A stretch of 64,000 nucleotides of DNA from Zavarzinella formosa DSM 19928 (GCF_000255705.1 NZ_JH636443.1:149524-213523), one strand, 5' to 3'. Positions 43,055-52,515 are shown, numbered from the stretch's first letter. Notes: a model not told the origin generated them from the sequence alone. Program-made: numbers and translations.

Positions 43055-44821
43055 ATGTGCGTGGCTCGTGTCTGGCTGGGCAAGGCGGCTTTGATTTTCG
43101 CGGCGATTGCCGGGGCTTCCCCACTGTCGGCCCAGACTCCCGTCGGGAATCCCTGGGGCGTCAGTTCGTCGGCGAGCGGGTACAGGGATCATGCGGCCTG
43201 GATGCCGAAAATGGCGGAGGCCGGGGTTGGCACGGTTCGACTGTTTCCCGAATGGAACGGCTTTGAAACGCCGCAGGGGAAGTGGAAGTGGGATCAGGCC
43301 GACACGCTGGTGAAGAATGCCGCCGCCAACAAGATCGAGATTAACGGCATCCTGATGGGATCGCCTCCGGGCGCCAAGGCTTCTCATGCTTTCCCGATGG
43401 AAAACCTCGAAGGCTGGTCCAAGTATGTCTCGGAAGTCGTGGGGCGGTACGAGAAGGATGTTCGCTATTGGGAAGTCTGGAACGAAGGCAACGGCGGCTT
43501 TAACGATGGCCACCATACGACGGCCGATTATGCGAAACTCGCCATCGCCACGCGAACAGCCGCCAAGAAGGGCAACCCCAAGGCGGCCGTCGGCCTGTCG
43601 GTTGCCAGTTTTGACGCCCCTTACCTCAATCAAGCCATCCTGTCGATGGCCAAGGCGGGCAAGCCGGATAACTTCGATTTCCTTTGCATTCACCCCTACG
43701 AAATCGCGGATGGCATCGACGAAGTCGATGGCGAAATCCCGTTTCTGTGGATGAGCCGAATGCTGCGGGACATGCTGAAAACCAGCGCCCCCGAACGGGC
43801 GAATGCCGAAATCTGGATCACCGAAGTCGGCCGCCGGATTGAGAAGCGGAAGGACCGCGTCGTGACGGAGCAGGAAGCCGCCCGCGCGTTTGTCAAGATT
43901 TACACGATGGCCTTGGCGCAGGGGATTGCCAAGGTTCAGTGGTTCGAGGCCCAAGACCCGGTCGGCGAAGATCAAGGCTTCGGCTTGTTGAACCGCGATG
44001 GCAGCCCGCGAGCCTCTTACAAGATGCTGAAGGCGATGTCAGCCAGTTTGGGTCTCGCGCCGAAGTATGTGGGATGGCTGGCGATGGGGAAGGACAGAAA
44101 GGGATACGGATTCGTTTTCGAGGGAAAGACCTCGCCGGTGCTGGTCGCGTGGATGCCTTCCGGCCAGGCGGACAAAACGATGTCGTTCTCAGGCGATGTG
44201 GAAATAATTGATTCCCTTGGCCGCGTCGCCTCCCTCAAGGCGGACCAGCCTTTTACGTTGACCGATTCCCCGGTGATTGTCACTGGCATTCCGGCGGAGT
44301 TCGTCTCGTTGGCCAAGGCGAACACGGGCAAGAATTTCCCTTGGGGCGGCGATTATTCCAAGGCAAAGACAGTGAGCCACAAACCGGGAACAGCCGAGCC
44401 GAACGACGGTGTCTTCCTGATCGGGCAGGCAGGCTCGCCGACGGTCAAATTCCCGGATGGTTCGACCGGAATCGTGATGAAAGGCGACATCGAGCATTCG
44501 GTGCGGTTTTATGTCCACCCGAGTTTTGCATCCTTCCAAACGAAGGAGTATTACGTCCGCGCCACTGTTCGCCGATTGGCGGCCGGGAATGTCGGGATGA
44601 ATCTCTTTTACGAGGTCGCCGACAGTCAGGGACGCTCGCCATACGCCAACGTGGGGAAATGGTTTGGCGCCAGCGCTGATTCCGGCTGGCAAACGCACAC
44701 GTGGCATGTGACCAATGCCTGTTTCTCGAAAATGTGGGGCCACGATTTTGCCCTTCGGCCGGAACAATCGATCCCGTTTGTCCTCGGCAAAGTCGAGGTC
44801 AGCACCGAGCCGTTCAAGTAA
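43055..44821 (+). CDS. Secreted clan-A glycoside hydrolase (GH39/GH5-like)
   Basis: A 588-residue exported glycosidase. Signal residues 1-26 end ASPLSAQ. The TIM-barrel part (about 30-330) has VRYWEVWNEGN with the likely acid/base Glu 144 and NAEIWITEVGR with the likely nucleophile Glu 257, at the ends of strands 4 and 7 as in clan A. About 260 residues of beta-rich C-terminal domains follow. GGAGG stands 8 bases before ATG 43055, one of the strongest ribosome binding sites here. The next gene follows after 26 bases. Substrate is not determinable by eye. Confidence 0.85.
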   Translation: MCVARVWLGKAALIFAAIAGASPLSAQTPVGNPWGVSSSASGYRDHAAWMPKMAEAGVGTVRLFPEWNGFETPQGKWKWDQADTLVKNAAANKIEINGILMGSPPGAKASHAFPMENLEGWSKYVSEVVGRYEKDVRYWEVWNEGNGGFNDGHHTTADYAKLAIATRTAAKKGNPKAAVGLSVASFDAPYLNQAILSMAKAGKPDNFDFLCIHPYEIADGIDEVDGEIPFLWMSRMLRDMLKTSAPERANAEIWITEVGRRIEKRKDRVVTEQEAARAFVKIYTMALAQGIAKVQWFEAQDPVGEDQGFGLLNRDGSPRASYKMLKAMSASLGLAPKYVGWLAMGKDRKGYGFVFEGKTSPVLVAWMPSGQADKTMSFSGDVEIIDSLGRVASLKADQPFTLTDSPVIVTGIPAEFVSLAKANTGKNFPWGGDYSKAKTVSHKPGTAEPNDGVFLIGQAGSPTVKFPDGSTGIVMKGDIEHSVRFYVHPSFASFQTKEYYVRATVRRLAAGNVGMNLFYEVADSQGRSPYANVGKWFGASADSGWQTHTWHVTNACFSKMWGHDFALRPEQSIPFVLGKVEVSTEPFK

Positions 44822-44847
44822 GCGAATTTCTCTTGGGAGCCGCCGTC

Positions 44848-45282
44848 ATGCGTATTCCGTCCGTCGTCCTTGCGTTGTCCGTCATTGGGTTGCTCAGTGT
44901 TCCGGCTGGTTTCGCGGAGGAACCCGCCGACCCGACGCCGGGCGGCATCAAACTGTTGCCGGGCTACAAGCATGAGAAACTTCAGGGAATAGACACCCGT
45001 GTCGGCAAGATCGCAAAGGCTAGCGGCTTCGCCTTCGGGTACGACATCGGCAAACTGGCGGGCGATGCCGCCGGTTCCTTGGACAAGGACACCCTCTTGT
45101 GGCGCAAAGAACAGGTCATCGACGGTCAAACGGTGCGTGTGGCCCTCACCAAAGACCGCATGTTGTACGTGACGTTCACGCAGACTCACGCGAATTTTTA
45201 CGGGAAGGCCAAGTCGGACGATGAAGTCGCGGACATGCTCCTCATGGTTCTGACCTACGCAAACCCGGTCAAATCCAAGTAA
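44848..45282 (+). CDS. Small secreted protein, function unknown
   Basis: A 144-residue protein with signal sequence ending PAGFA. The mature part opens PTPGGIKLLPGYKHE and is otherwise a compact soluble domain. I do not recognise it. ATG 44848 follows GGGAG. It lies 26 bases after the glycosidase and 35 bases before the next gene, suggesting one transcript. Confidence 0.75.
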   Translation: MRIPSVVLALSVIGLLSVPAGFAEEPADPTPGGIKLLPGYKHEKLQGIDTRVGKIAKASGFAFGYDIGKLAGDAAGSLDKDTLLWRKEQVIDGQTVRVALTKDRMLYVTFTQTHANFYGKAKSDDEVADMLLMVLTYANPVKSK

Positions 45283-45317
45283 GCTGACGGGGACAGGCCC
45301 GGTTCCCGGAGGCCACC

Positions 45318-45869
45318 ATGCGGATGCGAAGACTGGCCAAACGGGCGGTCATTTTTATTGCCTTGGTTGCCGTGTTGAGAGTTGTGGGGGGCGTGATCTA
45401 TGACCATCGCTACCCCCACGGCTGGAGCCACTGTTGTGACAAGCAGTTATACATGGCTTTGTTGAACTACGCCGATCAGCATGACGGCTGGTTTCCCAAA
45501 GGGGAGGCCACTCCCGAAGCCAGTTTAAGTTTGCTGCACCGGAACAGTCCCGAGGAAGTTTCCGCGAACCTGCTTCGGGGCAAGACTGTTCCGGTTGAGG
45601 TTGTCCAAGCCCGTCTCGATGCCGGGGATCTTCTCACCCCGGAAACATGCGGCTGGCATTATGTCGAGGGACTACGACCGGGTGACGATTCCCGGCTGGC
45701 CCTGTTCTGGGACAAAGCCGGACTGGGCCACAATGGCGAACGGCAATACGGCGGCCGTCATTGGGTCACTCTTCTCGATGGCTCCATCAGTTGTATCCCC
45801 GGCGAAAAGTGGGAAGAATTCTTGGCGGAGCAAGACCGGCTGAAGTCGGAACTCAAGCGGCAACCATGA
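45318..45869 (+). CDS. Membrane-anchored, distantly DUF1559-like protein
   Basis: A 183-residue protein with one N-terminal helix (AVIFIALVAVLRVVGGVIY). The segment after it, CCDKQLYMALLNYADQHDGWFPKG, resembles the first part of DUF1559 proteins, and the end, HWVTLLDGSISCIPGE, resembles the H-x9-DG block, but the prepilin leader and the Glu-containing motif are missing. So it may be a reduced or drifting relative. GGAGG is 5 bases before ATG 45318. It lies between the small secreted gene and the GH30-like gene. Confidence 0.65.
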   Translation: MRMRRLAKRAVIFIALVAVLRVVGGVIYDHRYPHGWSHCCDKQLYMALLNYADQHDGWFPKGEATPEASLSLLHRNSPEEVSANLLRGKTVPVEVVQARLDAGDLLTPETCGWHYVEGLRPGDDSRLALFWDKAGLGHNGERQYGGRHWVTLLDGSISCIPGEKWEEFLAEQDRLKSELKRQP

Positions 45870-46068
45870 AAGTCGGGGGCAAAACTTCCAAGCCTCATCA
45901 TTGAGATCAAATCACCATCGGAAGAACCACGTTACAATACCGGACGCGCATTTCGTTTGGGGGCTGACAAGGCTTCTGGTAGTCTGACTCGCATCGGAGC
46001 AACGCCCCGCCAGCCGCCCGGCGGGTGATGTGGAACTCCCGAACCCCAAATCGGTGAAGAGGTGGCGG

Positions 46069-47532
46069 ATGGCACAGGAATTCCCGCCGAAACACGGCTT
46101 GTCCCAGAAAAACTTCTCGCCTGTTCACGTTCTCGTCGCGGCGATCATGGCCGCATTCGCCATGCCCGGCGGTGATGTCCTCGCCCAGGAAAAGACTCAA
46201 ATCATCGTGCAGACCGCGCGGCCCAAACAAGTCTTTGACGGGCTTGGAGTCGGCGCCATTTTCTACGAAGGCCACATCACCAGCCTGTCGGCCCGCGACA
46301 AGAAAGAGCGGCAGGAACAACTGTACGACGACATGTTCAAGAGCGTGCCGACGCGATATTTGCAACTCATGATTCGCGAAACGCATGAGCCGCAGAACGA
46401 CAACAACGACCCGCTCACGCCCGCGTTTGATGTCAAAAACTTTGAGTATTGCAGACACACGATTGACATTGCCAAGGCCGCGCTGAAACGGCAGCCGGAC
46501 ATCCAGCTTTATGCGACGCTCTACACGCCGCCGCCGTGGATGAAGACCAACAACGAAGCCTCCGCCGGCGGCGAAGCCCGCGCCACCATCAAGCCGGGAA
46601 TGGAGCTTGAACTGGCCGAATATGCCTGGGCATTTCTCGCGCACATGCAAAAGAACGATGTGCCGATCAAATACCTGAGCATCTCGAACGAACCGGACTG
46701 GCCCCACACGCAACCGGGCTATTGCCTCACGCCGGAGAAACATGCCGCCTTGTTCAAGACGGCGGGGGAATACCTCGACAAGATGGCGAAGAAGTTCCCG
46801 GAAGTTCCCCGGCCCAAACTGGTCGGGCCGAACACGCTGAGCGCGCCGGGTGCCGCCAAGGACTATGTGCCGCTCATTTTGAAGAACGCCGGAAAGTATC
46901 TCGATGTCGTCGGGGCGCATGATTACGACCCGCGCGGCGACCGCTGGGGCGCTCTTCGGAAACTGGCCGACAAACGGCCGGTCTGGGTCACGGAATGGTG
47001 TCCCCGCACGAAGGACTCCTCGCCGGGGATGATTAATTCGGCCACGGAATACGGCAACGCCATGCACGAGGCGTTTGTCGGCGGGGCGAACGTGTTCATG
47101 GCCTACGACTGGGTCTATCCGCCTCGCGACACCGGCGAAGCCCTGATTCATGTGAAATGGGGGGAAGAATACACATTGACGAAGCCTTACCATCTCTTCC
47201 GTCAATGGGCCTCGCCGCTCAAACCCGGCATGCGTGTCGTGGAAGCGGGCGTCACCGGAAAGGGGGCCGATGGCGCGAAGCCCACGGCTTTTCTCTCTGC
47301 CGACGGCCGCACGCTTGTCGTTCATATCGTGAACATGACCGGCAAGGATGCCCCGATCACGCTCAAGCTAACCGGCAAGTTTGCGACCGTTCCTGCTGTC
47401 GAACGGACCCGCACCAGCGCCACGGAAGATGTGGCCGCCCTGCCGGAACTGAAGGTCGTCGCCGGGAGTTTCACCGACACCCTTCCGGCCCGGTCAATGG
47501 TCACCTATCGCCACGAAATCGCCGGTAAATAA
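46069..47532 (+). CDS. Secreted GH30-like glycoside hydrolase
   Basis: A 487-residue exported glycosidase. The signal-type sequence is VLVAAIMAAFAMPGGDVLAQ. The barrel shows SISNEPDWPHT with acid/base Glu 208 and VWVTEWCPR with nucleophile Glu 309, the GH30 pattern. The C-terminal beta domain carries LVVHIVNMTGKDAPITLKL, as in GH30. The ATG at 46069 was chosen because GAGG stands at good distance; an upstream GTG at 46030 is a weaker choice. It is 199 bases after the preceding gene, so it may have its own promoter. Confidence 0.88.
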   Translation: MAQEFPPKHGLSQKNFSPVHVLVAAIMAAFAMPGGDVLAQEKTQIIVQTARPKQVFDGLGVGAIFYEGHITSLSARDKKERQEQLYDDMFKSVPTRYLQLMIRETHEPQNDNNDPLTPAFDVKNFEYCRHTIDIAKAALKRQPDIQLYATLYTPPPWMKTNNEASAGGEARATIKPGMELELAEYAWAFLAHMQKNDVPIKYLSISNEPDWPHTQPGYCLTPEKHAALFKTAGEYLDKMAKKFPEVPRPKLVGPNTLSAPGAAKDYVPLILKNAGKYLDVVGAHDYDPRGDRWGALRKLADKRPVWVTEWCPRTKDSSPGMINSATEYGNAMHEAFVGGANVFMAYDWVYPPRDTGEALIHVKWGEEYTLTKPYHLFRQWASPLKPGMRVVEAGVTGKGADGAKPTAFLSADGRTLVVHIVNMTGKDAPITLKLTGKFATVPAVERTRTSATEDVAALPELKVVAGSFTDTLPARSMVTYRHEIAGK

Positions 47533-47557
47533 GCCATTTCCCAAACTTGTTGGGTTC

Positions 47558-49363
47558 TCAAGGCGCCCCTTCTGGCCGGAGTTCGTGGCAGGAGATTTCT
47601 TGGGCGTTGCGGACGTACAACCGCCCCTTGGTGATGGTCGGGTGATTCCATGTCTTGCCCTCGATCGGCTTGAACCGGCCAAGTTCCCGATGCTCTTTCG
47701 GATCGGCCGCCACAAGGACCGCCTCGCCTTCTTCGGAGATCACCAAGAGCAACGGTTGATCGTCGAGCAGCAACACTTGCCCGCTGCCGTAATGCCCTTC
47801 CTTCCAACGTCTTTTGCCGGTTTGCAAATCGACACAACTCAGGATTCGGCCGTCGAAACCGTAGATGGCATCGCCGGACACCACAAAGTCGTTGAACGAA
47901 GGCTTCAACTGCCGGGAAACCCATCGTTCCGTTGTGACCCATGATCCGTCCGTCTTCGTCACATCAATGAGCGCCGTCCCCCGGTCGGGGCCGGCGTCGA
48001 ACAGGATGCGGCCGGACCCGATCATTCTCGGCTGGACGGATCGCGGCACCCCCGGATTGCTGCTCGGGGCGGCATGTCGCCAGAGTACCGCCCCCGTGAC
48101 GGGATCGTAGGCCGACAGTCCCCGGTCGCCGACAAAAAGTAACTGCGTCTCGCCGAGAACCGACGCGAGTTGCGGCGAACTGTAACTGATCGAACCGGCC
48201 GGGGCGGACCATGCCGGTTCGCCCGAGTCGGTGCGATAGGCCAGCAGGGTCTTTTCTCCCTCGCCTCCGGCAAAGACGATCACTAAGTTTCCGACCACCA
48301 GCGGCGAGCTTGAAAAGCCCCACATGGGAATTTTGGCGCCCGAGTCGGCCGCAAGTTCGCGGGTCCATTTTCGCTCGCCGGTGGTGGCATCGAGGCAGTT
48401 CAGCAACCCGGTTGATCCAAGGGAATAGAGGCGGCCATCGGCAAACACCGGCGTGGCGCGCGGGCCGACCCCTCCCTGCACATCCTCATGCCGAGCGGCA
48501 TCCTCATGCGACCAGAGCGTTCGCCCGGTGGCGGCGTCAAGGCAAACAACGGCTTCCTGCCCGCCTCGCTGTTCTTGGGTAAATAGTCGATCACCCACAA
48601 CAATGATCGACGACCAAGCCGGCCCGATCCGTCGGCGCCAGACCATCTTCGGCGGTGTGACATTCCAATCGGTGGCGATGCGAACATCCCGCAGGGTTCC
48701 ATCCCGATTCGGGCCGCGAAATCCGGGCCAATCCCCCGGTTGCACGCGCAACTCCAATCGAGTCAACGATGCCGGGGCTGTTGCCTCTGTATGTCCCAAT
48801 TCCGCAAGATACACCTCCTCGGCCGTCGCGCTCCACCGCCAGCGAATCGCGAACTGCCCGTCGCCCCCCATGCCTTCCGCCCGGATCAGGTCGAACGCCC
48901 CCCAGCTCATGACCATCGCCCCGGCCATGATGGCGCCTCGCAGCCCGGAAGGTTGCTTTCGGATGAGGAGAAAACAGAGCGCCCAAGCGGTCAACACCAG
49001 CGGCAATCCTGGCACCAGCAGGAAAAATGCAACGGATTTGTGGGCAAGAACCACCGTGCCGGCGCCGGCGAAAATGACGACGGCGAACACCGAGAACCTC
49101 TCCTTGATCCCGGTCCGGCTGGCGCCCAGCCACCAGCCGACGAACAGACAAGTGATGAGGGCGCCAAGCCCCATCAGAATTAGAAAACCCAAGAATCCGA
49201 AGGAGATTCCCAACTCCGTCCAGCGCTGGACCGAATAGGCGGCCCAGAAAATGCCGAGCAGCAAGACGGGGGGCCAGACGCGCGGCGGCTTCGCCGGTTT
49301 TTCCCCGGTTCCCGATTCCGGAAGATGATGCGGGGAGGTCGAAAGGCTCTCTTGGATCGTCAT
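47558..49363 (-). CDS. Membrane protein with PQQ-like beta-propeller domain
   Basis: A 601-residue protein. Residues about 28-165 hold four or five membrane helices; the rest is a propeller opened by PGDWPGFRGPNRDG, with repeated blades such as AVVCLDAATGRTLW, LNCLDATTGERKW and LSAYDPVTGAVLW. This is the PQQ-binding-like repeat family common in planctomycetes, usually without proven PQQ chemistry. The role is unknown. ATG 49363; divergent from the TetR gene at 49501, so its expression may be controlled by that regulator. Confidence 0.86.
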   Translation of the reverse strand: MTIQESLSTSPHHLPESGTGEKPAKPPRVWPPVLLLGIFWAAYSVQRWTELGISFGFLGFLILMGLGALITCLFVGWWLGASRTGIKERFSVFAVVIFAGAGTVVLAHKSVAFFLLVPGLPLVLTAWALCFLLIRKQPSGLRGAIMAGAMVMSWGAFDLIRAEGMGGDGQFAIRWRWSATAEEVYLAELGHTEATAPASLTRLELRVQPGDWPGFRGPNRDGTLRDVRIATDWNVTPPKMVWRRRIGPAWSSIIVVGDRLFTQEQRGGQEAVVCLDAATGRTLWSHEDAARHEDVQGGVGPRATPVFADGRLYSLGSTGLLNCLDATTGERKWTRELAADSGAKIPMWGFSSSPLVVGNLVIVFAGGEGEKTLLAYRTDSGEPAWSAPAGSISYSSPQLASVLGETQLLFVGDRGLSAYDPVTGAVLWRHAAPSSNPGVPRSVQPRMIGSGRILFDAGPDRGTALIDVTKTDGSWVTTERWVSRQLKPSFNDFVVSGDAIYGFDGRILSCVDLQTGKRRWKEGHYGSGQVLLLDDQPLLLVISEEGEAVLVAADPKEHRELGRFKPIEGKTWNHPTITKGRLYVRNAQEISCHELRPEGAP

Positions 49364-49500
49364 GGAAAAGTCCCTTTCCGATCGGCGCCCTCGACCACCG
49401 AAAGCCTCATGCTAAAATCGGAGGCAGTCTTGATCGAGCAACGCCGGAAATTTGATTGTACTGTGAATCTAACTAAATCTTGAAAGGGCGTCAAGGTTTC

Positions 49501-50142
49501 ATGAACCCAAGGCCCTACCGACTTGGGCAACGCCAGACGGCCGCCGAGCAAACTCGCGCCCGCATCGTTGCCGCCTCCCGCGAACTATTATCGTCGCCTG
49601 ATGGCGTCACGGCCTTCACGGTCGATGCCGTCGCGAGTCAGGCCGGGGTGGCCCGGATGACGGTGTACAACCAGTTCGGCTCCAAAACCGGCCTTCTCGA
49701 AGCCCTCTTCGACGACCTAGCGGCGCGCGGCCTCATTGACCGGCTCCGGGCGGCGTTCGGACAGCCGGAGCCGCGTGATGCGCTGACGGAACTCATTGGC
49801 GCGTTCGGGAATTTCTGGGAAACCGACCGGTTGGTGATTCGCCGGATTCGGGGTCTGTCCCTGATTGACGCCGATATTTCCCAGACGGTGCGCGTGAGAG
49901 AAGAGTATCGGCGGGAAGGATTCCGCACGGTCGTCGGCCGGATCACGGAGAAGCACGGCAAGCCATTGCCGGAGGCCGTTGGCGAAGTGGTCAACGTCCT
50001 CCACACGCTGACCAGTTTCGAGACCTTCGACCATCTGGCCGGCGAGACACGCAGTCCCTTGGCGGTTGTGCCGCTGGTGTGCCGGCTTGCCCTGGCGGCC
50101 CTTGAACTGGAGTATGGGGAGTTCGCCGCCGAAGTCCCCTAA
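49501..50142 (+). CDS. TetR/AcrR-family transcriptional regulator
   Basis: A 213-residue repressor-like protein. The N-terminal HTH (about residues 18-65) has TAAEQTRARIVAASRELL and VDAVASQAGVARMTVYNQFG, the TetR pattern; the remaining helices form the ligand-binding domain. I used ATG 49501 because AAGG lies about 6 bases upstream; a TTG at 49480 is possible. The 137-base gap to the divergent PQQ-like gene is the likely operator region. Confidence 0.93.
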   Translation: MNPRPYRLGQRQTAAEQTRARIVAASRELLSSPDGVTAFTVDAVASQAGVARMTVYNQFGSKTGLLEALFDDLAARGLIDRLRAAFGQPEPRDALTELIGAFGNFWETDRLVIRRIRGLSLIDADISQTVRVREEYRREGFRTVVGRITEKHGKPLPEAVGEVVNVLHTLTSFETFDHLAGETRSPLAVVPLVCRLALAALELEYGEFAAEVP

Positions 50143-50345
50143 GAGAAGCCGAAACGCCGGGGCAAACCCTGCTGAAGAGCGCCTGCCGGGCCAAGCCAGC
50201 CATTTGCGTCGACGACGCCAACCCGTTTTCCTCTCTTTGCCCGCATCTGTTCATCAAAACGGACGGAAGATGGTTCTGGTGTGCGGATCGGCGTGGCTTT
50301 AGAATCGGCGGGGGCCTTTCTGAACTCTCTACGCAAGGAGTCCGC

Positions 50346-51263
50346 ATGATGGTTATGAGTTTCCGATGCGGAGCCATCGCCGCTGTTTTGACGGTCTTGG
50401 CTCTCGCATTTCTGCCGAATGCCGTGGCATTCGCCCAAGACAAGAATGTAAATCCGACCGAGCCGATCACCAAGGGGCAACGGGTCTTCACCTGTGGCCA
50501 CAGTTTCCATGTGTGGGTTCCCGGCATCGTGGCCGATCTCGCCAAGCAGGCCAAGATTCCGGATCACGCCCAACTTGGCGTCTCCTCCATCGGCGGTTCG
50601 CGGGTCATTCAACATTGGGACATCGCCGAGGAGAAGAACAAAGCCAAGGAAGCCCTCAAGACCGGCAAGGTTGATGTGTTGACTTTGTCGCCGATCTTCC
50701 TCCCCGATCCGGGCCTTGAAAATTTCACCAAGCTGGCCGTCGAACACAACAAAGACATCCGCATTCTCGTCCAGCCCATCTGGTTGCGTTGGGACATTTA
50801 CGAGCCAACGACCAAGCGGCCTGAAAAGGTCGATCACAACGCGATCACCGGCGAAGAACTGCGCAAGCGCCACGCGGTGTATTTCAAGGAAATGGACGAA
50901 CACATTCAGAACCTGAACAAACAACAGGGCAAGACTGTGCTGTACATCGTCCCAGCCCCACAGGCCGTGATCTCGCTGCGGGAAAAGGTCATCGCGGGGC
51001 AGGCCCCCGGATTGAAGGCTCAGGAAGATTTGTTCACCGATCCCCTTGGCCACGGCAAACCGCCGCTGATGGCCTTGGTCGGTTATTGCAATTACGCCGT
51101 CATGTATCGCCGCAGCCCGGTGGGCTTGCCGGTGCCGGGAATTCTCAAACAGGCCAAACTCGGGGATGACGAGGAAAAGCTCAATCACCTCCTGCAAAGA
51201 CTGGCATGGGATGCCGTCACCCATCACCCGCTCAGCGGCGTCGGGGCTGAAAGCAAGCCATAA
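50346..51263 (+). CDS. Secreted SGNH-like hydrolase
   Basis: A 305-residue exported protein (signal ends AVAFA). Residues 46-62 read QRVFTCGHSFHVWVPGI, with Ser 53 in a GHS variant of the GDSL/SGNH nucleophile; GVSSIGGSRVIQHW and a C-terminal WDAVTHHPLSGV supply the other SGNH blocks (Asp and His). Esterase or deacetylase activity on external material is inferred. AAGGAG stands 6 bases before ATG 50346. Confidence 0.75.
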   Translation: MMVMSFRCGAIAAVLTVLALAFLPNAVAFAQDKNVNPTEPITKGQRVFTCGHSFHVWVPGIVADLAKQAKIPDHAQLGVSSIGGSRVIQHWDIAEEKNKAKEALKTGKVDVLTLSPIFLPDPGLENFTKLAVEHNKDIRILVQPIWLRWDIYEPTTKRPEKVDHNAITGEELRKRHAVYFKEMDEHIQNLNKQQGKTVLYIVPAPQAVISLREKVIAGQAPGLKAQEDLFTDPLGHGKPPLMALVGYCNYAVMYRRSPVGLPVPGILKQAKLGDDEEKLNHLLQRLAWDAVTHHPLSGVGAESKP

Positions 51264-51300
51264 GAGAGGCTCCGATTGACCGCCGGGCGACGCCCCGAAG

Positions 51301-51367
51301 CAACGCCGCAAGCGGTATCATCCACGGACGCATTCCGTCGCCGAGGATGATGCCGCTTGCGGCGTTG
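51301..51367. repeat. 23-bp inverted repeat downstream of the SGNH-like gene
   Basis: 51301-51323 is the reverse complement of 51345-51367 with one G:U-type mismatch; the 21-base loop contains a smaller hairpin (ACGGA/TCCGT). The stem contains CGCCGCAAGCGG, a hairpin word similar in style to those at 14178 and 57252. It starts 37 bases after the stop at 51263, so it may serve as a terminator though no U-run follows. Confidence 0.75.
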
Positions 51368-51578
51368 TTGCAATGATGGACTGTTGAAAATCTGCCAATT
51401 TCCGCCCGGCGGATGCTCCTGTAACGGGGATCATGATCTTGTCCGCCGAGCCCCGCACATCATGGGGACAAAACAGTCTGGCGGCGGTGCTGACGGGCAA
51501 ATCCTTTCCGAAATCAATTAATCGCAATAAATCTAATTAAACAATAAATATGAAATAATTTCTATTTTGAAGTTGACC

Positions 51579-51654
51579 GCTGGTTTGTCGGCGGCTAACT
51601 TGAAGATAGAGAGTTTAAGTTAGGTCTTTTGACCTTCCTATCGCACAAACCAGC
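51579..51654. ncRNA. Candidate structured RNA in an AT-rich island
   Basis: GCTGGTTTGT (51579-51588) pairs perfectly with ACAAACCAGC (51645-51654). Inside it CTAACTT (51595-51601) pairs with AAGTTAG (51617-51623), and AGGTC-TTTT-GACCT forms another hairpin (51622-51635). Together they would make a branched fold of about 76 bases. The strand is undetermined and no known RNA family is recognised. The surrounding gap 51264-52098 is otherwise without a supported gene; short open frames there look like noise. Confidence 0.35.
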
Positions 51655-51663
51655 CATTGAAAA

Positions 51664-52098
51664 ATTGCTTGATTGGGATTTTCAGTCGCAAATCGATCTG
51701 ATCGACTATTCCCAATGATGGCTGGCTTGCGTCAAACTCGTCGGGCAAGTTCGTGCCGGTGGAAGATTGCGGGGGCAATCTCATTCCGGGCGCTGTCCCA
51801 AGCGGGCCAAACGGGTCTGAAATGTGGCCAAAACCACCGGTGGCATTTTCCTTGCCTTTGGGCAAGGGAAAAACGCCGCGGCCGACCCGTCACGCCCTCT
51901 TCGTTCGCCGACACATCAAGTGTGAAGTCATTTGATGGCGGCAAACAACGGGGTCAGAGAGCCACGATAGCCCGAATCGGTTTTGTTCCCGAGTGTGATG
52001 TCGGTCATGGGGTCTCCGCCCGGCGCCAAGGCGGTGTTTGCCAGTGACCCGACTCGTTCCATCGCTCTATTTCGTGGCGCCTTTCGGAGAGACATCGA
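51664..52098. other. Intergenic stretch, no gene seen
   Basis: Short frames are open on both strands (the longest near 51673-52047) but none shows recognised motifs or a convincing ribosome binding site. The GGAGA before 52099 belongs to the next gene. Confidence 0.5.
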
Positions 52099-52515
52099 AT
52101 GTTCCGCTCTTATGCAAACTCGCACCGTGCTCGCGGCCTCTTTGGCATTCTTTGTGCCGCCACGGTTCTGTTGGGATTGCCCGGTTCCGGCCGGGCGCAG
52201 GATGCCAGCACGGCCCGTTACGAAATCAGCCAGTGCAAGGCCAACATCAGCAAGGCCACCACAGAAATCACAGACCGCACCAACCGGATTTTTGCCGGGG
52301 ATTTGTTGATCATCGCCGCCGAACTGGCAGTGGCCGAGGCGAAAAAGAAAGAAAACAACGAAGGGGCGGTGTTTGTCCTGGAACTCTCGCTGGCGGCGTT
52401 GAAAGTGAAGAAAAACTCCCTGATTACGGAAAAGCAGGACTGGGAACGCTACAAACGGGAATGCGAAAAGAACCTCTCTGATTGGGAAGCCTACCTGCGA
52501 AGAATCGGCGGCTGA
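52099..52515 (+). CDS. Small secreted coiled-coil protein
   Basis: A 138-residue exported protein (signal ends GSGRA). The mature part is a long helix rich in Ala, Lys and Glu (EISQCKANISKATTEITDRT through LSLAALKVKKNSLITEKQDW), expected to be a coiled coil. Function unknown. Start ATG 52099 follows GGAGAGACATCGA. The 211-base gap to the ABC transporter gene holds nothing I can name. Confidence 0.72.
   Translation: MFRSYANSHRARGLFGILCAATVLLGLPGSGRAQDASTARYEISQCKANISKATTEITDRTNRIFAGDLLIIAAELAVAEAKKKENNEGAVFVLELSLAALKVKKNSLITEKQDWERYKRECEKNLSDWEAYLRRIGG

Noticed and set aside
51673-52047. 124-codon plus-strand frame in the 51264-52098 gap
   Set aside because: No recognised motif, composition like noise, no convincing ribosome binding site, and overlapping frames on the other strand are equally open.
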